The notes under the pieces were generated by a model. The model saw only the letters and a list, made by a program, of their open reading frames with translations. It did not search any database and had not been told where the DNA came from. From NCBI GenBank assembly GCA_025917655.1, contig CP084615.1, positions 2,666,001 to 2,730,000 on the forward strand: 64,000 nucleotides of DNA, given 5' to 3'. Numbering within the stretch: the stretch's first letter is position 1; each line of letters opens with the position of its first letter. Source of the DNA: Chlorella sorokiniana (Eukaryota > Chlorophyta > Trebouxiophyceae > Chlorellales > Chlorellaceae). Position numbers and translations under genes: made by a program. This document shows, piece after piece, positions 44,422-56,900 of this stretch.

Positions 44422-45776
44422 GTCCGTCGGTGAGCCGGCTTGATGGAGGTTTCCCCGCCTTCCAAACGTTCTATGGGCTTCAAATGAGCGCACTGGTCAC
44501 AGCCAGCCTCCTAACGGCACGATGCGGCAAGTATCGTGAGCGGTTGCTCTTACGTTCCCTCCCTCTCACCTTCTGCAGGGGCTCAGTTGCCTCGGAGGTG
44601 CTGTGTATGCAGGATAGTTAGGCTGAAGGGCTTCCAACGGGATAGAATAGCGGCTGTCCGGCGGGAGCCGGACGTGCGGGTTCCCCGTCCACCGGGTGCT
44701 CAGTTATCAGAGCTTTTCTCTGATGTTTTCGTGCGTCCTTGCTCAATTTACACACACAAGGCCACCGGCCCTTCCTGCACAAGCTTGAAACCGGACCCCC
44801 CTCGAAGAGCTGGAGAGCTACTGCATGGCTACGAATACATAAAAGGCCGCGAAAATACTCAAATGGGGGAATGGTGCCTTGAGAAAGGAGCTTGAAGGGC
44901 GTTGGTGCAGCATGCCGCCGCCAGCCCCTTACTGCGAACGGTCACATCAACCGCGAAGGCAAAAGTGAGGGTGCTGCTCAGCGTTTCTGGGCCTCCTGTG
45001 CAACTGCCAGCTGCTGCTGCATTCTTGTGCGCGCCCTTATCCCTCCCCATCGCTTCAGCGTCAGGACGCACTCCCTGCTCTGCAGTGGCAGGCGCAATTG
45101 CCCGCCTCAGGCTGTGCCCGCTGCCAGCGCCTCTGCCAGGCCACGCACCAAATGCCACCTTGAGGCTGAGCGGGCAGAAAGTGCCTGTCAAGGCCGTTGC
45201 ACGCTTTGCCGAGCATGGCGAGTGGAAAAAGAAACACTGCACGGGGTGGGAACAGTGCGCTAGGATCGAGACGTTGGCGGGCAGGGCCCCAGGAGCGACA
45301 GCACGTTTCAGCCCGGCTGCTGGGCCGACAAAAGGCGAACAAATCACAGTATCACGTGACGTGCAGGCATGGGCGGCCTGCCAAAACGGTAGGTTTGCCA
45401 AAACGGGGCCAAAAGGGCTTGTCAAACGCAGCTGCGGTCTGACGAGCGAATTCGAAAGTGTATGGCGCAAGCGAGACACATACAGGATACAGAGGCGATG
45501 CAGACAAGTGGCGGCAGGCGCTCGGCAAGGTTTCATGTTTGTAACGGCGGCGGAGCTTAGAATATCAAAGGAGCGTCGGCAAGCGTATCAGATGAGAGGG
45601 GAGCGAGCAGCGTGCGTATGATACATTCTCAAGGGTTCCGGTCGTTAATTGATTGATGAAACAAAGGCAAGGAGGAAGGGGGTGGGGGGGGCGCGATTGA
45701 TGAGCCACCACGGGGTTGGAGCAACTGAGTGGAAGCTGCCGACGCCACCGGACTGTTAGGGGCGGCTGCCACTCTG
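44422..45776. other. Intergenic: promoter of the small leader gene and 3' UTR of the double-esterase gene
   Basis: About 1.35 kb. Two long overlapping open frames lie on opposite strands (44902-45621 plus, 239 codons without an ATG start; 44859-45536 minus, 225 codons). GC-rich DNA gives such frames by chance, and I see no domain, splice junction or family match. Left unassigned. Confidence 0.4.
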
Positions 45777-48700
45777 TCACTCTTGCCACCAGGGGGACAG
45801 CAGGAAGGTGAGGGCCATGGGCAGCCTCCAGGCCCAGGCCGACTCGTGGTGCCCGGCATCGGGTTCCACGTAGAAGCGAAGGCGCTGCTCGCCGCGCATG
45901 CCGCCCGCCTCGCTCAGCGCCTTGACCGCCATGTGGTAGTAGTGCAGCAGCAGGGCGTCGATCTCCTCCCTGGGAAGTTCAAGGGGGAGGGGGCAGAGGA
46001 GGGGAGGCTGGAGCATCACAAGGCAGCAACACCGGAAGGGGAGGCCAGGTCAGGAAACAACAGAAAGCAAGGGCCGGCGGGTGGGAAGCAGCAGGGGGCA
46101 GCCCGGATACATTGTCAGCCGGCCCGCCAGGCCCCCAAGAAGGTGAACGGCTCTGACGCCCGCCGCCGCAGCCGCTGCCTGCACACCGTGCGCAGAGCAG
46201 CCGCACCTGGCAAACTCGCGGGTGGCGCTGTACTCGCGTGTACCGCAGCCGAGGAAGAGTCGCTCTGGCAGCGCGCCGCGGTGTTGCCACAAGTCCTGCA
46301 AGAAGCGCCCCTCGGCAATCCAGCTGCAGCAAGGAAGCGGCGGGGGCATGGGGTGGGGGGAGGCCGAGGGAGGAGGGAGGTGTGAGGCGAGAAGTCGAGT
46401 GGTTGGGGTGAGGGAGCAGCTCGTGTGTGCCATGGGCACCCAAGCGCGGCCGGCGGCGGCGCCAGAACAGGCCAACCCCGCTGGCGCAGGAGGAAGCGCA
46501 TCGCTGGCGGCCAGGGGGCTGCCAGAAAGGGTGGCAAGAGCCGGCTCACAGGGAGGGGCTCTCGGCCAGCACCGAGCCAAACACGTGAGGGTAGTGGATG
46601 GCGGCGTACAGGGCGGTCACTCCTGCGGGCGGCGGCGGCATGCGCGGGAGAGCAGAGAGTTGGCGCCAGCAGGGGCTGCAGTTGGAAGCTGCATGGGCCG
46701 CCACGCGGCAAGGCGGGACCCCATCGATGCGCCCCCGTTCATCGAGCGCCCCCTGCTTTCAGCATTCCACAGCCGGCTCCCCATGCCAGCCGCTCCGCAA
46801 GCCAAGCGTGTCTCACCCGCAAAGAGCCGCCGCCAAACGCGACGCGGGCGGGGTCCGAGGCGGTGCCAAAGGTGGCGGAGACGAGCGGCATGATTTCGGT
46901 GACCAGGCGCCTCATGTAGCCCTCGCAGCCGCCGCCCGGCCAGCGCTCGCGTCGGTTCGGAAGTTGCCGACGCCGGTGCCTGATACAGGAAGGGTGGGCG
47001 GGTGGGGAAGCAAACACAAGCGGGTTTCAGCAGCTGTTGAGGTGCAGAATCCAGGGCAGAACTAGCGGGCTGCCTCATCCCAGTCGCCGGGCTGCATGCC
47101 CCGGATCGCCCTTCAGCGCCTGGCGCCAGCTACCCGGGAGCTGGCTGCCCAGCTGCCCGGGGAGCTGGCTGCCCACCTGGCTTGTAGGGCAGATAGTTGA
47201 GGGACCGCATGGGCCCCGCGCTGTCCACCGCCGCCACCACAAACGGCGGCACCGCGCCTTCCGCAATCAGCCGCGCTGCGGTCTCGCCCACCTGCCACGC
47301 CGTGCCCTGCGAAATCAAAGCAGAACAAGTGCCTCGGTGGCCGGGGCACCCAGACCCCGCAAATCAAGCGCTGTGCAGCAAGGGAGGAGCTGTGGGGTGC
47401 CCTGGCCGGACAATGGCAGCCAGCCCGGAGCCAGCCAACAGCCGAATCCAGGTGCGGCGTGCCAGCGGGGAGCAAGCGGGGTGAGCTAAATCAGTGCTGA
47501 CCTGGTGGGCCAACCAGTCCTCAAACATGTTCTTGCCTGCAAGGGTGCAAACCGGGCCGATGCGTTTGACATGCCAGCAACGAGCAAAACGGGCCACAAC
47601 TGATCTTGGCCAGCAGCGGGCATTGCCGCAGCCGCGGCCAGCACACAAGCCAAGGCCAAGCGGCGAACACAACAGTGCTTGCTGCCCGGAAGCCGCCGCG
47701 GGCGCTGCCCCCGCCTCTGCCTGCCCACACGCTTGCTGCTGAATCTTGCCGTGCGCCTGCAACCGCGCCCGCAGCCACCTACAACCGTGCCCATAGCCAC
47801 TTGCCACCACGCCCTGCGGCCGCTCACCATCACACATGTAGAGCACGGGCCAGCCGCCTGGCGGGGCGTCTTCCGCAGAGAAGCCGGGAGGGGTCCACAC
47901 GCGCAGCACCTTCTCCTCCTTCCACCTGCATGGTACCGCAGCAGTGCCACAGCAGTACAGCAGCAGTGACAGACCCGGGCGGCTCTGCAGGGTGCGTGCA
48001 GCCGGCCTCTGGAGCGGCCGGTTGCCGACCACCTTGCTGCGGCACCCACTGAGCAGCTTCTGATCCGCAGGGTTGGTTGCACCCTTAGCCAGGTGTCCTG
48101 CCCGAGTGTCCTCCCCGTCCCGGCCCCCAACACGCGGTACGCTGGCGTCTGTGCCTCCCCGCTTGCTCAATCGCGGCCACAGCCCTGCAGCGCGCCGCAC
48201 CTGCTCTCGCGGCTGGCCGCGTCGGTCACCGCGCGCTTGCTGAGCTGGATCACGTGCAGCTTGCCGCCGGCGTGGTCGATCACCTGAGGTAAGGCAAAGC
48301 AGCGAAAGGTAAGACAGTGTGTGTGTGTTGTGTGTGTGGGGTGGTGGTGGGGTGGTGGGGGTGTGAGTGGGCGGGGCGCGCGGGGCTGTAAGCGGTGTGC
48401 AGGGCAGCGTGAGGTAGCGGAGGTGGTTGGTTGCCGGACGACGCGAGGGTGCGCTGGCCGCCCGGCTCACGCGGCCACGCAGCTTTTGCTGGTGGACGAC
48501 CCGCCCAGGCTGTGCCTCCAATGGAGGCAGCACCACACTCATCCAGCCCATTTCAACCAATCCAACCACCTGGGCCACCAAACCAAACGTTGGTGCGGCG
48601 ATCCACCTCCGCCCCTCCTGTACGCCGTCCCAGGGAAGGAATCACCTCTGAGGACGCAATGGTGCGGGGGGAGCGGCGCCCGGCGCCGTCGGGCGTGGGC

Positions 48701-51700
48701 GCCACACGGGCAGGTCGTAGTTGTGGCCCTCGTTGTTCTCCCACTTGCTCTGTCCGTCGGTGAAGGCAAAGGACATGTCAAAGGCGTCCTCCGGTACCTG
48801 GCGGGACAAAAAGGGGGGGGCGGCCCGGGGGCGGGGGGGGATGAGTGGGCTGGTGGGCTGGTGGGGCAAAGGGGTGGATGTTGGGCAGGAGGGGGACTGG
48901 AGATGTTGAATCAAAGGATCGAGAGGGTGGGTGGAGCGTTTGGGGAATGGGGGCAGCTCAAGTGTCCTCTATGTGCAGCCAGACGCTGCGACGGTGCGGC
49001 GACAGCACGGCAGCCAGCAGGGAAAAGTGCCAGCGGCGCGGCATCAGCAGAGAGGCCGGGTGGGGAGCCGTGCGCCGACATGGCTTGCCTGGAAAGGCGG
49101 GGTGGCCCACCAGTCCACCCCCGCGCCGCGCCAGAGCTCGGCGGGGGCCAGGCCCAGGTGGGTGGGCGACAGCTCCCAGTGGTTGAAGCCCAGGTGCACC
49201 TGCGATGGGAGAAATGTTCGAAAAAATGCGACTGTGAGTACTGAAAAGCGGGAACAAGGGGACGGCAGTGGTGGGCGCTGCCACAGAGTCCAACAAATGG
49301 GGGCCCTGTGCCAGAGCAGGCGGCAGGGGAGAGGCGCGTCAGCAGCGCCGCGGCCGCTCGTCACACCTTCAGGTTGGGGCAGTTCTGCAGCGCGGGGCTG
49401 CAGGCCCTGTTGAGGTACAGCCGCCCGGGAGCTCCCGCCACCAGAACCTCGGGAGCCGTGAAGAAGAGCTTGGGGCGGAGCCCGCAGCGATTTCATCGGC
49501 AGGGGCCGCCACAGCGGCAGCGGCAGCCGCCCGCGCCTCTGCCGCGGACTGGCCGGCGGCCGGGCCCGCGGGGGCAGCTTCACGCGGACGTAAAAGTCGC
49601 TGCCTGAAGGGAAAGGAGCAAGGTGCGTGGCAGCTGACAGGCAGCAGGCAGGAAGAAGTGAGCAGACTGGTGCCGCTCAGCAGCACAGCCAGCAAGGACG
49701 GCCAGGCGGGCGGTCGGCGGAGGTGCTGGACAGGCGCAGCAGCAGGCCCCACCTCCGTTGTTGTCCCAGGCGCCGTTGCCGTCGGTCAGCACAAACTTCA
49801 TCTCGTACGCTTTCTCCGGTACCACAAACGGCACTGCCTGCCACTTGGGCTCACGCACCTGGCCCGCCCCAGCAGTCGACTGCGCTGCTGCTGCGGTGGG
49901 TTGACTCGCAGCGCTGGCTGCCAGCAGGCGGCGCCCTGCGGGCGCCTCAGTGTCCCCGCGCTCGCCGCCCTCGATGGCCGCGAGCAGAGGGCGGCCGGCA
50001 CCGCCAGCAGGGCTCGTGAGGTCGTCGTCGTGCGCCGACGCTTCCGGCCCCTGCGGCGCCGCCTCTGCCGCCTCCAGCTGCGGCGCGGGCTGCAGCTCCA
50101 GCTCTGCCACTCCCAGCTTCCAGTTGTTGAAGCCCAGGCGCACCCGCAGCGGCGCGGGCTTGCCTGCCAGTGGGTGGCTGACACCCTGGTTCACAAACAG
50201 AACCGCCGGCTGCCCCGCCTGCAGCTTGGCGGGGCTGGTGAAGAAGAGGTGGGCCGCGTGGCGCGCCGCCGCGTCGCCCCACCAAGGGCGGAGCAGGAAG
50301 TCGAGGGCGGCGGGCAGGCGCTCCGCCCACGCCGCCTCGGTGTGGGCAGCGCCCAAGCCGACCTGCGGCGCAAGGCGGGGGCCCAGGGCAAAGAAAGAAT
50401 GGGGGTTGGCCCTGGCTTTAAAGGGTGCAGGCGCTGGCAAGAGCATGCAGGCTGGCTGGAATGTGGGGCAAGCGAGACAGGCACGCGTGGAGGCGTGGCT
50501 TCGGCCCCTCCCTCGTCCTGCGCTTTGCGCTCCCCACCACCTCCCTCCCAAGACTCCTCACTCCCCACTGCCCCCTCCCCTTGCACCCACACCAGCCGCA
50601 CCTGCCAGTGCAGGCGGGAGGCATCCAGGCCTCGGCCCCGCAGCAGGCGGGCCAGCCGCACGCAGTAGCACGTCAGGAGGAGGCGGTCCCAGCGGGCGGC
50701 GACGCCCGCGGCGGCCGCCTCGGGCGCGTGCCGCCGTACTCGCGAGACCCCATGGCCAGGAACATGCGCTGGGGCCAGGGGCCGGCGTAGGTGGCCAGAT
50801 CCTCCCTGCGGTACGACAACGGGGCGGCAGTACAGCGGTGTAGGTGAGGATCCATTGGTGCAGAAGTTGGTTGATGGGGGGCCTGCACGGTCCCCTCAAG
50901 CGCCTCCCCATGCACACCATACACACACACACAGCTTTGTCACGCGACCGAGTCTCCACTCCGCAATCCCGGAGCTTCCACACCCACCTCAGAAATTTCT
51001 CGTCGGCGCACCACAGGCTGGGCGACTCCACCAGGGCGGCCCCAAAGCGGTCGCCGTAGTGCATGCTGGCCCAGAGGGTGCAGATGCCGCCAAAGGAGGA
51101 GCCGCCAAAGGCGATGCGGTCCGGCTGTACCGCGCCGCCGTACTGCCGCTGCACCCAGGGCAGCACCTCATCAAAGACGCGCGCGCAGTAGGCGGCAACG
51201 CCGCCACCGGGCCAGGACTCGGCGTCTGAGCGGAAACCGCCTGCGTGAGGGAGAGGGCAGGGGCCACCGCCCGGGCAGAGGGTGGAGGGCAAGCGTCAGC
51301 AGGAGGTACAGGCGCGGAAGCCCAAGACCCGCCAACTACCCAACCATGCCCCGCGGCATGCGGAGCGAGGGATCGCCCTGGCAGCCGCCGCATCACCGCT
51401 GCACTCAGCTGCCTGGAACGCTCGAACCGGCAGCAGAGGAAAGCAGCAGGGGAGAAGCAGAGAAAAGAGCAGGGCGCACCTGGTCCCGTGCCGGGCTTGT
51501 ACGGGAGATACTCCAGGCTGCGGTCGGGTCCAGCATGGTCCACTCCCACCACCAAGAATGGCGGCAGCCGTCCCACCGCGATGGCCGTCGCCGCCGCCTC
51601 CCCCGCCCGCCAGCTGCGCCCGCTGAACGACAGGCGGTCGTCAAACAGGTTCTGCCCGTCGTTCAGCAGGAGGATGGGGTAGGGCTGGCGCGCCAGGGCG

Positions 51701-53004
51701 CGGCTGTAGCCTGAAGCGGCGGCAGGCGGGGCAGAGAAGGTATCACGGGCAGGTTGAAGCATGCCGAACCGCAATCCCAATATTTCTGACGACAAGGGAC
51801 GCGACTGCAAGCCCAGCCCCAAGGTAGGAGCAGTTGTGGCCTGGGCACGCACAGCATGGCAGGAAGTGAAGGCAGGGGGCGCTCGGCAGGCGAGGCCAAG
51901 TGCCAGTAGCAGCAGGGGCATTGCCTCCCCTCCTCCTCACCCTCCCGCCCCCACCCAGTTTTCAACACACCTGGAGGCATCCAGACTCGGAGCATACGAC
52001 TGCCCTCGAGGCAGACGAGATGCAGCATCCCCCCGCAAGCGCGACCTTCCGCACGAGGGCAAAGGGCTGCGGCGGGGGCTCCGCCTCGGCGGCGGGCGCG
52101 TCGGCGGCTGCATCGCTGCCTGAAGCGGCGGCGGCGGGCTGCGCTGCTGGCGGCGGCTGCTGCTCGGCGGCCAGAGGCAGGTCGGGTGGGGGCGGCATCC
52201 GATGGCGGCACGTCCGCGGGCTCGGCAGCCACGGCGGCGTCAGCCGGAGCACTGCTGGCTTCCAGCTCAGCAGCCGAGAACATCACAGTCGCCTGGTCCT
52301 GCCCAGCCTGCGGCGTGTTGCCATTCTGGGGGCCTTGGCGCCGTCGGCGGCGGGTTGGCCAGCGCTGCGGCGGTCGCCACGCCGCGCCTGGCCCGGGTTG
52401 ACCTGCCCTCGCAGCATCTGCAAGATAAGCGTGCCACCGTCTGCTGCTTTGACCAGCCGCGTGCTGCCGTTCTTTGCATTGCCGCCAGAGTCGCCCGCCT
52501 CGGCGCTGCCGTTACGGCCGCCATTGCTCAGCGCTGGCGGCCCCGACCGACCACTGCTACCGGCACCATTTGTGCCGTTGCCGCCAGCCGATGAACTGCT
52601 GTTCCTCGGTGCAGCAGCAGCACGCGGCTCTGAGGGTGTAGTGGCTGTTCCGCTGCTGGGCCTGGACTGCTCGCAGCGAGGAGCTGTCGAGGCGCTCCTG
52701 CGGATTCCGGGAAGCCTGCGGGAGAGGCACGCGAGGAGGGCTTGAGAGGCCTATGCTACCTCGTCACAACATTTTCAGCTGCACCCAGCAGTTTGGGATG
52801 AGCGCGCAAGCTGACCCCTTCCCTTCCCGCCTCCCTTGCCGCCGCTGCTGGTGCCCGTTGCCAGTATCGCCTGCTGGCCTGCCACACCCAGGTGACCAGT
52901 CAACCCTAGCTGAAACTTGGGCTGGGCGCCTCTGGAGGCATCGAGACGCACCTGGGAGCCCCAAACACTGGGTGGCGAGTTCGGGCCAGACTTCCCGATC
53001 GCAT
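45777..53004 (-). CDS. Bimodular esterase with two starch-type CBMs (esterase-CBM-CBM-esterase)
   Basis: One long gene as I read it. Start ATG 53002-53004: exon 1 (52952-53004, MRSGSLARTRHPVFGAP) joins in phase to LPGIRRSASTAPR, a Ser/Arg/Ala-rich leader like a plastid transit peptide. Domain 1 is a PF00756-type esterase: MLHLVCLEGSRMLRVWMPPG, PYPILLLNDGQNLFDDRL, nucleophile FGGSSFGG at 51085-51110, and AAHTEAAWAERL (His). Two CBM25/CBM53-like modules follow: VRLGFNNWKLG with YEMKFVLTDGNGAWDNNGG (50150-49750), then VHLGFNHWELS with FDMSFAFTDGQSKWENNEG (49200-48725). Domain 2 repeats the esterase: EEKVLRVWTPPGFS, WPVLYMCDG, PFVVAAVDSAGPMRSLNYLP, nucleophile FGGGSFAG (one T added), LFLGCGTREYSATREFA and PDAGHHESAWAWRLPMALTF. 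It ends LLSPWWQE with TGA at 45777-45779. Substrate unknown; binding of starch or another alpha-glucan is inferred from the CBMs. It could instead be two tandem genes. Confidence 0.72.
47131..47181 (-). repeat. Two-copy 24-bp tandem repeat at an intron end
   Basis: The unit GGGAGCTGGCTGCCCAGCTGCCC (with small changes) occurs twice beside the splice site after the exon ending SLNYLPYKPG. It has no known role. Confidence 0.6.
48318..48370 (-). repeat. CA/CCA intron tract (sense strand minus)
   Basis: The plus strand reads (GT)n then GGTGGTGGGG. In the sense of the esterase gene it is C/A-rich and lies about 30 bases before the exon encoding VIDHAGGKLHVIQLSKRAV. Confidence 0.7.
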
Positions 53005-53904
53005 GGTTCTTGCTTTAGCTGGTTTGCTAGTCTTGCATCGCCCTCGCGACCCCTTATCGACAGCAACCGCTGCAACCGTGGAAATCGAATCTTGGTCGAG
53101 CTGCCCCTTTCTGCCAGCCTGGCCACGGCAGCGCCTTGCTGCGCCTGATCACAGGGCCGCCAGCGCCTGAGACCCTGCAGCCCTGAGTGGCCATGTCCCT
53201 TCTCCCGGTGTTTCCACTCTTCGTTGGCCTGGTTACAGGAGCCTGGTTACAGGGAAAGGGCACGACCGGCTGGCAGAGGCACACCAAGGTGTTCAGAAGC
53301 AGCAACGAATCGGGCCGCCATTCTCAACCCCTCGGTGCAGCCAGCCAGGGATGCCAGGAAGCGGCCAGGCAGGGAAGGCACGTGGCCATGGAGGCGTTGC
53401 AGTGTGTGCAAGCAAGGCGCACGGGGTCCCGGGTGAAGAACAGGAGCAGGGCGGCGTTGCCAGCAGGCAGCGCACGTCGCGGGAACTTGGGCAGTGCAGG
53501 GCGAAATGCTGTGCGTGGGCGGCGCCCGCACGCTGCGCTGCGCAAACCGTTTGGCAGGCCGCGAGCGCGCAGCGGCGGGCCAGGCCGCCGGGAAATCAAA
53601 GGGCAGGGGGCAAAGCGCCATGTGTGCAACTTGTGCAGCGAGATGTGGCATGTGCATGGGTCATGGATGGGAAGCGTGCTCAGCGTGCGCCTGTGGGTGC
53701 CTTGTCTGAAGGAATCAGCCTTGGCAGCGCACGCCGGTGTTGGGTTCAGCACGCGGCGGCCGCACAGCCTGGGTCTGGCGCGGAACCTGCCAGTCGGCTC
53801 TGCCCGACAGCCGCCGTCCGGCTTGCGGCTTGCGGGGAGCGGCGTGCCGCCGCCTCGCCTGCCGAGCCGCCGGCTGTGCAGGCCGCCGCCGCCGCCGCCG
53901 CCGC
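53005..53904. promoter_or_regulatory. Promoter of the double-esterase gene and 3' UTR of the H+-ATPase
   Basis: A 900-base gap between two minus-strand genes. A doubled element CTGGTTACAGG (53230-53252) puts two minus-strand TGTAA signals 14 bases apart, about 655-670 bases beyond the H+-ATPase stop. No coding exon was supported. Confidence 0.45.
53233..53251 (-). terminator. Double TGTAA poly(A) signal candidate of the H+-ATPase
   Basis: Two minus-strand TGTAA copies (53233-53237 and 53247-53251) within a short direct repeat. They suit a poly(A) site but are rather far from the stop. Confidence 0.35.
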
Positions 53905-56900
53905 TCAGTGCACCTTGACGAGCGAGGCGCGCTGGAGCATGGCCGCGCTGGGCACGATGCGGCCGCCCACGCCGGGCACGCCGCCGCTCTGGTAGCCGCC
54001 GTGGGAGACGCGGCTGAGGGAGGTGCGGCCGGCGGAGACGCGGGACATGGACATCTGCACGGAAAAGGGTGTTTTTGTTTTGGGGTGGGGGAGGGGTGCA
54101 GATGAGGGGGCTGGGCGTGGAAGCTGGGCAGAAGCCAGCGCTGCCCTGCCCGCCCCCACGCCAGGATGGGCAGCAGGGTCCGCTGGCTCCTTCCATCTTG
54201 CCCAACAGGTCGCACCCAGCCTGCCAGCCAGCACGCCTTCGGCGCGCTCCCCAGCCCGCCTGGCAGGCCCGCCTGCCCGGCAGGTAAGCGCTTGCTCTGG
54301 GTGGCGCCCAGCCCCCTCCCCCCGCCTGGCAGGCCCGCCCGGCTGGCAGCCCAGCGCTGGCTCCGGGTGCCGCCCCACCTTGTTGATGCCGATGTTGGCG
54401 GCGGCGCCCATGTGCTCGCCGCGGGTGCGGAAGATGTTGGAGAACATGCCGCCGCCGCTGCGGAAGCCCTCCTCGTCCAGAGCGTAGTACATGATCCACT
54501 GCGGGAAGGGGGAGGGGCAGGGCAGCACGGCAGTGCAGTACAGTCAGCGGAGGAGCAGCACAAAGAGATCCGTGGCACACAGAACAACGGGTGCCTGGCA
54601 CAGCTCCGACCAGGCACCACTGACAAGGGCGGCCGCTCCTTGAAGGAAGGGGGCACAGCCGCGGGTCCTGGCAGGCCCTGTCCGCCCCTCTCCTTCCCAG
54701 CCCTACAGGCCGCCCACCTTGAGGGGGTCCAGGCCCAGGTGCCAGATGAGCGACCAGATCCAGGCCACCACCACGTAGTAGGTGCAGCCCAGCACTGCGG
54801 GGGAAGCGCGGGGTGGGTGGAAGGGGGTTGCGGTACCATCAACCAACGGCCACCAGATGAAACGGCAGTGGGCGAGGTTCAACCGGTTCACGCATCACAT
54901 CACGCAGCGTTGTCCTGCTGCATCCAGGCCGCCCGCTGACCGTGCAAGATGCGGCGACAAAAGGACATTGGATGCGACGGAGAGCAACGTGCGAGCCGCC
55001 CCGAGCGGCAGACACGGCTGGAGGCATGCAGACGGAAGGCCGCCTGGGGAAGGCCGCAAAGGCACCCACCCGAGGCGGTGTAGGCCGACTCGGTGCCGAA
55101 GATGGGGGCGCCCTTGTTGGACCAGAAGGGGTGGTCGCCGCGAGAGGAAAGGGTGCAGAACTGCGGATGCGAGCAGGGTTGTGGGGACAATAGTGGGTTC
55201 CTATACCGACCGTGCATGCGAGGCAAGCCTCGGGCAAGAGGACACAGGGCGGCACCGCGCCGCCCTCCCCTGCGCAGCAGCATGCCGCGACGCAGGTCGA
55301 CAAAGCTGCACCGCGCAGCCAGAGCGCGGAGATGCGGCGTGCCTGGCAGGGGTTAACGTCGTCGCGGGGCTCCTCATAGCCGTTGAAGCCGAAGATGGCG
55401 ATCAGGGTGGAGCACATCTGGGCGGCGAAGAAGGCCACGTAGGTGAGGGTGCCGGCGCGGGAGAGGAAGGAGTGGCTGACGGTGCGCACCACAAACACGA
55501 CGGCCTGACCACTGCGAGCGGAGATGCGGGCAGAGAGGCAGAGTGCGGTGCGGTGGGCGGCGTGCAAGGGAAATGGGTTCGCACGTCGCCCCCGATGGGA
55601 ACGCCAGCTTGGGAGGTACAAGGCAGGACGCCTCCTTTCGCGGGCGTCACCTGATGGAGACCTGGAGGTAGAGCAGGGCGCGGGTCATGGCGCCGCGCAC
55701 GTACTTCTGCTCCGCGGTGCACTGCTGCAGGGAGGAGATGCCTTGCAGCTCGTCGGCAAAGTCGGGGTAGACGACCGCAGCCGGGGTCTCGGGGTGGTGC
55801 CCGGCACAAGCTCCGGGATGTTGGCGGTGCACCAGGCTTCCAACGCGCTCTGCAGGGCCGGGCCGGATGGCAGCAGTGGCGTGCATGAGGCAGCTTGCAA
55901 TGATGCGCGCTGACAGGCACGGCCTGCCACATGCCCAACCCAAGCCCTGAACACGCAGCGTGCACAAGCCAGAACAGCGATCTGCAAACAGCAACCAACC
56001 CAGTGGCGGCCCACAACGAGGGAAGGCAGTGCGGGACGGCATGCGGCGGGCGCTCACGTTGGTTTCCTCCAGCGAGAACATGCCCAGCCGGTCCTCGAAG
56101 AAGTCGGTGTGGGTGGCCACGTAGTAGAGCGTCCAGGAGGAGAGGGTGAGGTACAGGCCGTACCCGATGCCTGCGGGCGGTACGGGGCGGTGCAGAGGCA
56201 GGACGGACCAGTGGGTTTGACGTGGCAGAGGCAGCCGGAGGGGCGGTTGGCTTGCTTTTCACCCAGCATCCCCCAGGCTTGCACCTGGGCTTGCGCTGCT
56301 CAACATCAGACACTCTGGAACGAACAGCACATTCACACGCACACACGCTGAGCCGCCCACCCACCCGACAGGAAGATGGAGGTGAGGTTCCAGCGGTTGG
56401 GCAGGCGGGAGGGGGTGACGGTGTCCTTGGACAGCGCAATCATGGCGCCGTCGTTGAACACCGCCAGCAGCACGATCAGGATGGTGGGGAAGTACCTGCG
56501 GGGACAGTCAGTTCATGGTGAACATGGTGAAATTAGTAGGCAGATTCAAAAGTGATGAGTGGGGAGGCGGAGCGGGGATGGGAGGGACGGTGCAGCGGGG
56601 TGCCTAGCAGCCGGCGTCGCCGCTGGGAGGATCGGCTCGGGGCCCCCAAACAAACAACAAAGCCACCGCTGTCGCCCGGTTCCGTGGACGCACCAGTCGT
56701 AGATGACGGTGATGAGGCCGAAGGTGAAGCAGATGCGGAAGGTCATGGCCACGGTGTAGCGCGAGTAGGTGGTCATGCGCTGGAAGATCTTGCGCGCGCC
56801 AATCACAGCGGTGACAATGGCCGACAGGCCGGGCTGGAGGCAGTGGGGGAGGTGAGGCGCGCAAGGGCATGTGGGGGTGGTGTGTTGCAATCAACGTCCA

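Noticed and set aside
44902-45621. 239-codon open frame on plus, overlapped by a 225-codon frame on minus (44859-45536)
   Set aside because: Overlapping long frames on both strands are common in GC-rich DNA. The plus frame lacks an ATG start, and neither has a domain, splice support or recognisable composition.
45777-53004. Reading the region as two separate tandem esterase genes
   Set aside because: No start codon with leader, promoter-like gap or stop was seen between the first CBM and the second. The domains follow without an intergenic break, so a single gene is preferred, though not proven.
54230-54370. Imperfect tandem duplication (CTGGCAGGCCCGCC units) in an H+-ATPase intron
   Set aside because: Looks like a simple intronic duplication; no coding or structural role could be supported.
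53324-54601. 425-codon minus-strand open frame over the H+-ATPase 3' end
   Set aside because: It runs through H+-ATPase introns and past its stop in a different frame from the conserved exons.
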